Below, piece after piece: positions 1 to 10,500 of a stretch of 64,000 nucleotides of DNA. The stretch is from NCBI GenBank assembly GCA_024362935.1, contig JANCRA010000030.1, positions 8,228,096 through 8,292,095 on the forward strand, in the 5' to 3' direction. Source of the stretch: Setophaga petechia (Eukaryota; Chordata; Aves; Passeriformes; Parulidae). How positions within the stretch are numbered: position 1 is the stretch's first letter; every line of letters begins with the position of its first letter. A model generated the notes under the pieces. The model was not told the origin of the DNA. It worked only from the letters and a program-made list of their open reading frames with translations, and did no database searches. The translations under genes and the position numbers were made by a program.

Positions 1-104
1 TCCCAGCCCGCCACCCGCAGGCGGAGGTGCTGCCGGGGGTGGAACGGCACACGGCCGGCCCGTGCCACCGCGCTGTGCCCGCAGCAAACACCGCGTCCTT
101 GAGG

Positions 105-620
105 ATGGGAGAGCAACCCCGATCCCCCATGCCTGAGAGGGGGAAGAGCCAAGGAACCCCGAGCCCCCACCCCTGAGAGGGAAAAGAGCCAAGGAACCCC
201 GAGCCCCCACCCCTGAGAGGGAGAAGAGCCAAGGAACCCCGAGCCCCCATCCCCTGAGTGGGAAAACAGCCAGGGAACCCCGATCCCCCATCCCTGAAAG
301 GGGGAAGAGCCAAGGAACCCAGAGCCCCCATCCTCTGAGAGAGGGAACCCGGATCCCCCATCCCCTGAGAGGGAGAAGAGCCAAGGAACCCCAAGCCCCC
401 ATCTCTGAGAGGGAGAACAGTCAGGGAACCCCAAGCCCCTATCCCTGAGAAGGAGAAGAACCAGGGAACCCTGAGCAGCCATCCCCTGAGAGGGGGAAGA
501 GCCAGGGAACCCCAAGTCCCCATCTCTGAGAGGGAGAACAGCCAAGGAACCCCGAGCCCCATCCCCTGAGAGGGGGAACCCCAAGCCCCCATGCCCTGAG
601 AGGCAGCAGCCTCACCAAAC
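105..620. repeat. Minisatellite, about 40-41 bp unit
   Basis: About a dozen imperfect copies of a unit containing CTGAGAGGG, then GAAGAGCCA, then GGAACCCC, then a CCCCCAT/CCCCCAC block. Unit starts at 133, 173, 213 and 254 give the 40-41 bp period; later copies are shorter or shuffled. A repetitive open frame on the minus strand is only a by-product of the repeat. Confidence 0.9.
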
Positions 621-734
621 AGCAGTGACCTCTCTCCATAAAGGGGAGACAAAGGATTCCGGCATCGCAGGGACTTGTAGTTTAAATTATTTTTCAGCCT
701 AAAGCTAAAGAAAAACAATAGTTATCTAGGAAAG

Positions 735-868
735 CCAGTAGATGTAATCATTGTGAACTCCAGCAAAGCTTTCGATACCATCTCTCACAGTATCTTGTAC
801 GGGCTCCGGAACTGAGCTCCATGATCCTGACGGGTCCCTTCCAACTCAGCAAACTCTGTGATTCTGTG
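735..868 (+). mobile_element. CR1 LINE fragment with 3' end
   Basis: The first part reads like the CR1 reverse-transcriptase segment (a frame giving SKAFDTISH). It then jumps to the 3' terminal part (GGGTCCCTTCCAACTC) and ends with the CR1 octamer ATTCTGTG. The jump implies an internally deleted, dead copy. CR1 is the dominant bird retroposon. Confidence 0.8.
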
Positions 869-2690
869 AAAACCCACCACGATTTTCTGGGAAAGAAATC
901 TCTCACATAGAGCTGCCTGTGAGCAGAGGTCTGGAATGGGCTCTGGGGCTCCTCCAAACCCTTTGGAACTGGCTGTGGCACCACCAAACCCCAGAGCCAG
1001 CACAGGGCAGGGGATCCCCAGTGCCCCAGCCCATGGGCATAATGGGGGGTTCCTGCAGCTCCTGGGTACCCCAAGAATGGTTTGCAGGGGTTCTCCCTCC
1101 CTGTCAGGCTGTGGTGGGACGCCCTGTGCCCCGCAGCCACTGCTCTCTGAGAGGAAATGGCATCTTTGGGCTGATTTCTCCTGGTTCCCATCTTCGTGTG
1201 CCTGGCTTTGATTCGCAGCCGAGCCCTGTGATAATGTGGCTGCCTGGGAAGGAAGGGAGTAGAAGGAACTGGCTATTGTGTTTGGCCCCTCTCCAGGAGG
1301 TGTTTTTGCTGGGAGGCACCAAGGTCAGAGCTGGGTGGGAAGCGTTCCCCGACAGCAGCCCTCACACATGTGCCCAGCCATGGCAGGGGGGGACAAAGGA
1401 GCACCCCCAGCACCCCAGCACGGGGCTGCCATTGAGAGTGCAGCAGCCCAGCACACCCTGCATCACTGCAGAGGATGTGTGATCCTCCCTGTGTGTGTTT
1501 CAGGGGGCAAAGGACTGCTCTGCAGCCCTTCTGGAAAGTGAAACATCTCCCAGCCTTCCCGTTTCCATGAGGAAGGAAAGAGGGGGCGGTGGGTGGGAGT
1601 GCCCGTGCATGGAGCATCAGCAAAGGCTGCCGTGCAGAAAATCCTTTTTTACTCTCATTTTGTAACCGCTTAAGAATTTCAGCTGTCTTCATCCCAGCAC
1701 AGGAGTCCCAAATCCCAGAGCTGTGAGAACAGAGCTGGCACTGAACCACCCCTGAAACTCCCTGCTGGTATCAGTGGCACCCCAGGACCCTGCAGCCCCG
1801 CTCCCCGGGGCAGCACAGCGAGAAGGGGCACGCCCAGATCTCTGTGAGTGATGTCTCCCAGAAAACCTGCCCGAAACCTCTGCGGGGCGAGTGTCCACAT
1901 GGCATGACGTTTATCTTGAGCATGAGCCCTGGGAGAGGCAGATCCCAGCGGCACAGAGAGGGTGAAACTGCAGGGATGCCAGCGTGACTTGGATGAGCTT
2001 GGTGTTGCACCACGGTCCAGAAATCCAGTATCAGGTTCATGCCCGGGCTTGTGCACAGAGAATCACGCTTGGGTTTTCACTGCTGTGAGCGATGGTTTTC
2101 GATTATTTAATGGAGATATCAGAGGAGGTTTGATCCTGGCCTTTCCACACACTCCAGTGAGCAATTTACTTGCTGAGGTGATGAAAACTGCCTCAGCAGG
2201 AAAAGGGGGAATGGAAGAAAAAGCAAAGAAGGGATGGCCTTGAAGGAAGATGCACATGAAATACAAATGTGTCCCACATGTCCTCAGGACCAGGACAAAC
2301 CTGGGCTGGGGTCTGCACTCCAGAGAGTCGGGGTCACCCCCTGCATGTCCTCTGTGGTGTGCAGAGCTGTCCCCATCCCTGAGCTGGGTGTCTGTGACAC
2401 CCTGAGGGATCGAGGGACAGGAGAGGGATCTGCAGGGTCTGCAGCACCAGGGTGCAGACAAAGGCATGAACAAGCATGGAGGGAACAGGGGCACGCACCA
2501 AAGCACAGGGAGAGCTGCATTTCCAGCAGCCCATGTGGTTGGGACGGGCCTGGGGACAAGCACATTGTCACTCGCAGCCCCATAAACCCCAGCAGGCTCT
2601 GTTTACACAACAGAGAATGTTTCAGTTGTTTTATGGAGGTGGATAGGAACAGCACAGGGACCAAGGGGCCAGGGCCGGGCTGAGCAATGC
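869..2690. other. Upstream intergenic DNA, no gene recognised
   Basis: Moderately GC-rich sequence with many short open frames on both strands. None shows a recognisable domain, a splice pattern or a protein-like composition. I see no gene in it. Confidence 0.6.
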
Positions 2691-2709
2691 CTGCCCAGCA
2701 CCTGCTCTC

Positions 2710-3260
2710 CCCTCACAGCCCATAAAGACATTTTATTTTAAATATGACACAGATTTTATAGCGTAATTCCCCAGCAGCACCTTTCACCCAGGTACAAACG
2801 GTGCGGGCAAAGCTGCTCCTCCTCGGGGACGTCTTCCCGCCTGTCACTAATCCCTGGGTGAGAGTTCCTGAGCTGACTTTACACACTGAGAAATGATGGC
2901 CAGGAGCAGCCCTGCAATTAAAACCAGTTTCAGCAGCCCGTGAGGAGGAAAACTCGGCGGGTGCCAAGCCTGGCGCAGGAGCCATGCCAGGGCAGGGACA
3001 CACATGGCACCAATCTCTGCCCATGGCAGCGAGGACTGATTGTCCTTTGTCCCATCCCAGCCCTGGATATCCTGATGGGACCAAATCCCACTGCACTGGC
3101 GGGAGGAAAGTAGGAAAGTTGTCCTCCATGAGCATGTGATGCCAGAGCACTGTGGCAGAGGGATGGCACTCGGTGTGATTTAACCTGTGACTGTTCAGGC
3201 ACAATCCTCCCCTCAGCACTTTAAGAAAGATAAGATAAAAACAAATCAGGATTTAGGCAA
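2710..3260. promoter_or_regulatory. Candidate conserved non-coding island, 5' of NOTCH1
   Basis: This stretch changes from the surrounding GC-rich sequence to mixed, low-repeat sequence with AT-rich motif blocks (ATTTTATTTTAAATATGAC near 2,730, GCAATTAAAACCAG near 2,910). It has no coding signal. The call rests on composition only; cross-species alignment is needed. Confidence 0.35.
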
Positions 3261-3559
3261 TTCTTGCAAATTCAGCCTCTTCTCTCTGGTGCCCTAGAGA
3301 ATCATGCCTTAATCCCATTTTGGAGAAGTTTGGGGGTAGTTTTACCTCACAGACTCCATGACCAGTGCATTTTTATCTGCTCAGACTTTCCAGGATGCTC
3401 TACCTGCTTTGATTCACACTTAATTACTAAAAATTAGGTTTTTTCAGAGCATGAGGGAAGGTGGGGGGTGCATGTACCAGCATGAGGAGGGCTAACCCTC
3501 TGTGCTGCTCCAAAATCCAGGAGGCAGAGCAATGCCAAGCCAAGCACGGTGGGGAAAGC

Positions 3560-4290
3560 AGGAGAGATCCAGTTTGATGTCTGCCTTATCAGTCTTATTT
3601 TTATTGCACCGAAGGTATAAGAGCAAAATATTGATTGTGATGATAAAGAGATGAAAGTGTGAAGAAGGAATAGGCACACAAGTTACTCAGGCGATTGGAA
3701 GCCGCCTTGGTTGTATTTAACAGGCATTTGCCATTAAAGAAAAACGCCTGTTTTTATTTAAATAGCCTCGGGCAAATTTCTCACTAAACCAACTTTCCCA
3801 CGCCAGCCCAGTGCTCTAACTCTGGTTTTTGGCAAATTTTTTCCTGAGCTGTCAAGGCAAAATATATATAAGAATGCTGGTCTCACTTAGGTTTTTTTCC
3901 AGCCCCTGGAGACATGAAAATAATTTACAGATGTGCATTACCTGTTTATATTTGTATTAAGTTTTGCTTAACGGACATGATTTTCTTAGCTTGCAGTAAC
4001 AAAAAAATATTCCCAGAGTTTCACTCATTTAATTTTAACTTATTAAAACTTTTAAACATGTGTGGAGGTTTCATGTTTTTAAATCACTAATCACATGGAC
4101 GGTTGCCAAGGTTTCTATTAAAGCCTTTTACAAACACTATTTTTAAAAGGACCTAAAATCCCATTATTTTTAACCCCTGAAGACCACTCAAAAGAAAAAG
4201 TTTCTTTCGATTTATGTCTTATTCACCTCTTATTGCAAAAAGATTTATGCTGGGCGCTGACTTCTGCCTTCCTCCCTTTTTTACTTTTGC
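3560..4290. promoter_or_regulatory. AT-rich candidate distal regulatory island, about 3.5 kb 5' of NOTCH1
   Basis: About 700 bp of AT-rich, non-repetitive sequence inside a GC-rich region. It includes an RFX-like half X-box (GTTGCCAAGG near 4,101), a C/EBP-like TTATTGCAAA near 4,231 and many homeodomain/FOX-type AT cores. Such islands in bird microchromosomes are often conserved enhancers. No gene is visible. Inference from composition and motifs. Confidence 0.4.
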
Positions 4291-4299
4291 TGGTAGGAA

Positions 4300-6590
4300 T
4301 CTCTGGAGGAGGCGTCTGGGAGAAGGAAACTTGAGGAGGTTCCCCACGAGGATCTTTGCAGCAGATCCCTCAGTACCAGGGGAAGGATGGAACCAGATTA
4401 AATCGGGACATCTCGCAGCAGCGCCTGGCTGGAGGAGCCATCCTCGTGTTCAGGCTTCCATGGGAAACCACAGAGGACCCTTTTAGCTCCCTCCCAGCAG
4501 AGCCTTTTCCCCAAGCAGAGCCCCAGAGCTGCGGGGTCACAGAGCCCCGGGGTGATGGCAATAAATAGATGGATTTGACCTGCTGTGCTCGGGGGACGAG
4601 GCGACGCGGCTGCGCGGCCGCACGCCCGGTCTGGCTGTGTTTATGCTGCAGACACCACACAGACCCTTCCAGGCACGGAGCAAACCCAGGCCAGGGCTCA
4701 CTCCTGCCTTCCCATGTGCCCTTCCAGCCCAGCACCTCCAGGAGCAGCCTGGGACACAGGGCTGTGCAGTGTCTCCAGCACTCTGCACATCCCTCAGCAT
4801 CACCATCTCTGCATCCCCAGATGGCACAGGTGTGGCACCCTGACAGCCCCGTGTCCCCAGGCACGCCCATGATGGCTCACAGGGGCAGGGGGGCTCTCCC
4901 CAGTCTCAGGGATCAAGTCCCAGAGCACAGCTGAGCTGAGTGCACGGTGCTTTCTGCACATGGAGAACAAGCCCGGGCAAAGCTTCGGCCGGTATTTCCA
5001 AGCAGTGGAGCTGAGGTGCTCCCTGCTCCGGGGGCTCTGACAGAGAGGGGGAAAGGGGCGAGATGGAGAAAGAGCACAGAGCCTCCATCTCCAAGGATGC
5101 CCAAGCAGAGGAACCTCAGGCTGTCCTCACACCTCCAGATGAGGCTGAGGATGGTGGCAATGTTGCGGTGGCACAGCTGGGGTCACATCCCACTGCCCAT
5201 TTGTCACCACATTTGTGTCTGCAGGGAGGATAGAACGGGCAGCACCCACATTCTGGAATTGTTCAGGGCTCGAGCTACCAGTGCCACCTGGACCCTGAGT
5301 GGCACCCGGACCCTGAGTGGCACCGAGCTCCACACAAGGCCCTGGGTCCCCAGCCCCAGCCAGGGCACTGCTTTAGAGCCCAGAGTGGGGAAGGCAGGAG
5401 GAGCAGGGAAGGAGGGAGCCGCGGGAGCGAGGTACCGCTGCAGGGCTCACGCCTTTGATCTGGTGAGCAGACTCTGCCCTTCGGTTTGTTTAATTGTTTC
5501 ACACTTGCTCTGGAAATAGTTTACAACAGGAAGCAGTGGGATAACAGCAGGGCTGGCATGGGATGGGATGAGCCCGGGGGCTGCTGGAGACGTACCCTGA
5601 GATGAGAGACACAGATGACCACAGTGTCACCTCCCTCCCATTAACCCATTGCTGATCCTCCTTCCCCTTCCTCTTTCCCAAGCTTTCAGCCAGAGGCTGG
5701 CAGCCATCCTTTCATGTCCTCATGTTTGGGAGCTGTAAAAGAGCCATCCAATACCCTCCAACAGCTCTTGAGGTAGACACAAGAGTCCAATGGGATTCAG
5801 TACCCACATCCTTGGAAGAGCTGGTACCCCAAATTGTCCACAGAGTTTTTGCTCCCCACTTTTGCAGGCACTGCAGCCTCACTGAGCAGGGCTCATGAGG
5901 AACCATCATTTTTAAGCAGCCTCACGCAAGCTGCTCCCATCAGTGGTGCCCTGTGGGTATACAGCCCTGAGCACCTCCTGCAGCCCTGAGCACCTCCTGC
6001 AGCCACTGTTTGCAGGAGACACCCACAAACACTCGTTAAGAGCTTCAACCTGCCCTGGGCTCAAGGCCTGGATGGATTTCAGGTGGGGCATTCCAGCTTG
6101 GCTTTTTGGTTTTTTGCAAGCTTGACTGAGGCCCAGTGGCAGCTGGGGCAGGAGTGGGGCTCTGGGGTTGAGGGCACAGGGACCCCCTGCCACCACTAAC
6201 ACGAACCTGCACACACGTGGGGGTTGTGGGGCTGCCCTGGGTTTGGCTTCCCCGTTTCACCCAGAGTGTTTGTTTATTTGTGGATGCGGCAGCGCACGGG
6301 GCTGGCCAGGCTCAGCCTGGGAGTTCATGAGTTCACAGCACAAAACAAACAACATCCGACCCAGCTGCCGGCACCTGCGGGGGAGCTGGGTGGGAAACGG
6401 CTCCGCGTACCTGCACACACCTGAGTCCTGGTGGGGGTCAGAAGGGGAACCCCACACTGCACTTCCCAGCATGCAGGGGATGGTCAGTTCATGTCCTGGT
6501 ACCCCAGTACAGCCACCCCAATGCCCTGTGCCCCGTGGTTTGTGTTCCCCGGGTCCTTGCACGGACATACCGTGAGTCAGGTTGGGTTTG
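4300..6590. other. Upstream intergenic DNA, no gene recognised
   Basis: GC-rich, low in repeats apart from small direct duplications (an 18-bp one near 5,290-5,325 and a 19-bp one near 5,964-6,003). Open frames up to 190 codons occur but look random for this composition. No gene is supported. Confidence 0.6.
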
Positions 6591-6599
6591 GGGTCTCTG

Positions 6600-7140
6600 G
6601 TGGTCACTCAGTGGCTGCTGCGGCCCCAGGGGCTGTGCAGGGACTGGGGGGGCTGCACTGGGGAAGCTGTGCAGGGTCTGAGGAGGTTGCACTGGGGAAG
6701 CTGTGCAGGAGCTGCACTGGGGAAGCTGTGCAGGAACTGCACCGGGACCATGGAGGAGCTACACTGGGATAATGCACGGTGTGCATAGGGGAGAGCTGCA
6801 TCAATACTGGGGTGGGGGCTGAACTGGGGGTGTCCGTAGCTGCACTGGGGAAATGCGGGGCTGCTTGTGGGGGCTGCATGCAGGTGTGCAGAGCTGTGCT
6901 GGGGCTCTGTAGCGGCTGCACGTGAGAGCTGTGCTGGAGCTGCCCTGGCAATGGGGGGCTGCCATGCGGGGTTTGGGGGACTGCAGGGGGAGGCTGCACC
7001 GGGGGTGCGCCGTGGCTGCACGGAGAGAAGGAGCTGCCCCCGGTGCATCCGTGTCTGCATGCAGGGGGCTGCCCCGGGGGTGTCCGGTGGCTGCACAGAG
7101 GGACGCGGCTGCCCCGGGGGTGCCCGTAGGGTCTGCGCAG
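6600..7140. repeat. Degenerate GC-rich tandem repeat in the distal NOTCH1 promoter
   Basis: Imperfect reiterations of a GGGGCTGCAC / GGAAGCTGTGCAGG theme of roughly 25-45 bp. The left part (6,640-6,760) is most regular and it degenerates toward the promoter. Long overlapping open frames on both strands here are composition artefacts. Confidence 0.7.
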
Positions 7141-7149
7141 ACCCCGCAG

Positions 7150-7500
7150 CCCCACTCGCGTCCCACTCGGGGACCCTCCGTGGCGGGAAGGGGGTTCCCG
7201 GCGGCGGCCCCCCGGGCTGGGCAGGGAGGAGCGTCTCGCCCGTCCCGTCCCATCCCCTCCCGTCCCGTGGCGCCCGTCCCGCCCCGCACCGTCCCGTCCC
7301 GCCCCCCGCCGCCCGGCCCGGCCCGCCGGGGCTGAGCAGCCGCGGGAGGCGCCGCGTTCGGAGTCGCTGCGCTCGGGCGCGCTGTGTTTGGGGCTCCCGG
7401 CGGGGCGGCGCGGACCCGCACACGCACCGGCACCGGCTCGGCTCGGCTCGGCCGAGGCCCCGCGGATCTATGCGGCTGTGAGCGGCGGGAGCAGAGCGGG
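7150..7500 (+). promoter_or_regulatory. NOTCH1 CpG-island promoter and 5' UTR
   Basis: Extremely GC- and CpG-rich, with GC boxes (CCCGCCCC near 7,278, GGGGCGGCG near 7,400) and no convincing TATA box, as expected for a dispersed CpG promoter. The CpG island continues into intron 1 to about 8,400. The TSS cannot be fixed from sequence; by analogy with mammals it should lie within about 300 bp of the ATG at 7,501. Confidence 0.7.
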
Positions 7501-7558
7501 ATGGAGCGGCTCCTGGCGCCCGGCCTCCTGGTGCTCCTGCTGCCCGCCCTGACGCGAG
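7501..7558 (+). CDS. NOTCH1: NOTCH1 exon 1: signal peptide
   Basis: Starts at an ATG in good Kozak context (GCGGGATGG). It encodes a hydrophobic leader ([19 protein letters not shown]), ends in phase 1 and has donor GAG|GTGAGG. 58 nt. Confidence 0.95.
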
Positions 7559-10500
7559 GTGAGGGCCGCCGCCGCCGCGGGCCCCGCACCGGCCGCCCCG
7601 CAGGAAGTTTGCCGGGAGCGGGGCCGGGAGCCGGGAGCCCAGCGGGGCACGGCGGGCACCGGAGCCCGGCGCCGTCGGGGGGTCCGGGCCGGGAGGTTCC
7701 CGTGGGAACCGGGACTCGGCTGCTGCGGCGGGACCGGAGCGCGGCGCCCTCGGGGAGGGGGGGTCCGGGCGCGGGGTCCGCGTGGGAACCGGGGCTCAGT
7801 ACCGCGGGATGCGCCGGGACTGGGCTCGGCACTTGCGGGAGAACCGGAGCGCGTTGCCAGCGAGACGACCGGGACCGGAACCGGGTTGGGAGAGCGGGGC
7901 TGAGCCCCGCGGGGGTGGCCGGAGCTCGGGGCAGCCGGGGCCGGGACGGCGCGGGGGAGCGCGGCGGGGCCGGGGCTCGGTGCCCCGAAGGAGGCGCTCG
8001 GGGCCACCGGGAGCCGGAGCTCGGTGCCTGGGGCTGCCGGGGGAGCGGCGCTCGCTGCCGTCGGGGGGAGCGGAGCTCGGTGCCGGGGCAGCCGGGGCTC
8101 GGCTCGGCGGAGGGGCGCGCAGGGCGGCCGCGCTCCTGCTGCTGTTCTGCGACAGCTTTTGACCGTTTTGCAAATTTTTCTCGGTTTCCTGTTTCTTGAA
8201 AGTCGGGGTCCCCCGGGGCCCCCCCTCCGGGGCGGGTCCGGGTGCTTCGCCGCAAAGCGCTGCGCGACCGTCGGGGGCAGCGGGTCGGGACACGGGAAAA
8301 GAGCCCCTAAGGCGGCCGGGGGTGCGGGACGGAGCGGGGAGCAGCCCATGCCAGGGGGTCGGCACCCCGCAGTGCCCCCCTGCCCCGGGACCGGGCTAGT
8401 AGCACCCTCTGGAGAGCCCTGAGAGGATTTTGGGGAGCGAAGGCAGCGGTGCTCTCCCGCAGCAGGGCTGGGAGCCGTGGGAGGCGAAGTTTGCAGAAAG
8501 TTGTGCCCGACCGGAGCGGTCCCCAGCACCCCAGCCCGTGTGCCGTGGGACACGGAGCCCCAGCAGGGTGACCCGGGGGCTCGGCTCCCATCCAGGGCAG
8601 GATCTGGCTTGTGGCGGTGGCGGTGCGGAGCTGCAGTCGCTCAATGTGAAACTGGCCCGGCTGCACACGCGTGTCGCAGAACCAGTTACCGTGAAGAGCG
8701 AGCGGGCAGAGAAGGGGAAGAGCGAGCCGGGGTGGAAATCGGAAGCGATTCTGGTACTTTCAGCGAGTTGCTGTGGTAACTCTGCAGAATTTGGCTCTGA
8801 GGGCCAGACAATGAAACCTTTACTCATAGCAAGTTATGACGGGCGACTCATTTCGTTACCGAGCTCGTGGTAACTAGTGGGCCCCGGGCTGGATGTTTTT
8901 TCCCAAATGGCATTTGTCGGTCAAGGGCCTGATCTGGGGTTTCTCTCTGTCAGTCCTCCTGCTGGAGGAGCAGGCACAGCCTACCCTCAAACCCACCCTG
9001 GGTTTATTTTTAGGTGAGCCTCTCAGCGCAGGGGCCACACAGTCCCTGCCCCATCCATCACCCTGCGGGCGAGGGCTGCCAGGTGCTGGACCCCATCTCA
9101 CCAGGCTGTGCAGGCACAGGGGGTCTGGGGGTCTCAGCGAGCCTGTCCCCAGCCCAGGTGACACCAGGGGATGCAATCCCCCTGCTGCCACCAGGGCCCT
9201 GAGCTGTGGCTAATGCTGTCCCTCTGTTTGCAGGTTTACGGTGCTCGCAGCTTGCTGAATCCTGCCTCAACGGGGGCAAGTGTGAAACTTTTCCCAACGG
9301 GACGGAGGTGTGCCAGTAAGTATGGAACAGCCAGAGGATTTTCATCTCCCCCGACCAAAGTTATTGACATTCATGTTGACTTTGCTTTGAAGGCTCTGGA
9401 TTTAATAGGGCAAGATGCGTTTTCTTTCCTTGAGTGGCAAGAATAACCTGCTTGTGTAGGAGTCACCGCGAGTTTGGCAGGATCGGGCTTTGTTCCTGGC
9501 TGGGTGGAAAAACATGGGCAAAGGGCCATGTTTTGCTGGTGTTAGCCTATGCAGACTGCCCTGCTGATGGAGCAGGAGGTAGGGCCAGCCTGCGGCGCTC
9601 CTTGGACCGTCGGGTGGGAAGGGAGGCTGTCTGTCTGTCTGTCTTTTTTCCAGCTACTCCCTCCTGGCCCCGAAGCATTGCCTTTCAGTCCCTTGCTCAC
9701 TAGGGTGACCGGTGCACCTCCAATAAACACTCAGGAGAGGTTCCATGACATGGCTCTGGCTGCTGGAGCTGCCCCAGTGGTGTCCGTGGGCCGATGAGAC
9801 ATCGCCAGGGGAGCAGGGCACCTCCTCCTGCAGCCTTGCCAGTGCTGGTGCCAAGCTGTGGTCTAGGCTGGCGTTCTTGGTGGGACCTGGCACCCAGACT
9901 GCATCTTTCTCCAAGCTGATTGTGGGGAAACGGATGTGTAAAGCGTTGGGACTCTTTGAAGGACCAACCGACCCACCGCAGCGATGGCCGATTCACTCCA
10001 GGCTCCCAGGGAACAATAACCAAGAGAAATGAATAAGACTCCAGCTCCCTTTTTAAAACTATTCCATAAAAGAAATGTGAATGGGCAAGGCTCTGTTTTC
10101 CGGCCAGATTTCCCCTCTGCCTGTTGAACACGGCCTGAGCTGCGAGCAGGCGGGGAGACGTTCCCACCCACCCCAAATTTCCAAATAGGAAGTCCTCGGC
10201 GGAGGAACCTGAAGGCATTTCCAATCCCAACCTGTTGAATGGCAGTTTCCCTTGACAATGTGTGTTGCTTTTTTGCAAATCCGCCTGGGTGCCGTTACTC
10301 TGCCCAGTAGCCGGGCACCTCCCGCCCCCTTCTCCAAGCTGAGCCCCCCAACCCTTTGGTGCAAATAAATCAGCAAATCAATCAGGCACATGAGCAATTT
10401 AATGGACAAAGGCTGGGTCCCTTTGTGAGGCACTAATGAATGCACGCCACTTTTTTTTGCACAGAAGCCCTTACCAACGCTTGACGCTCTAAATCTTGTT

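Noticed and set aside
105..620. CRISPR-like array
   Set aside because: Unit is repeated throughout without unique spacers; vertebrate minisatellite.
6801..8255. 484-codon minus-strand open frame across the NOTCH1 promoter and exon 1
   Set aside because: Pure composition effect: Pro/Arg/Ala/Gly/Ser-rich, overlaps several equally long frames on both strands in a CpG island, no domain.
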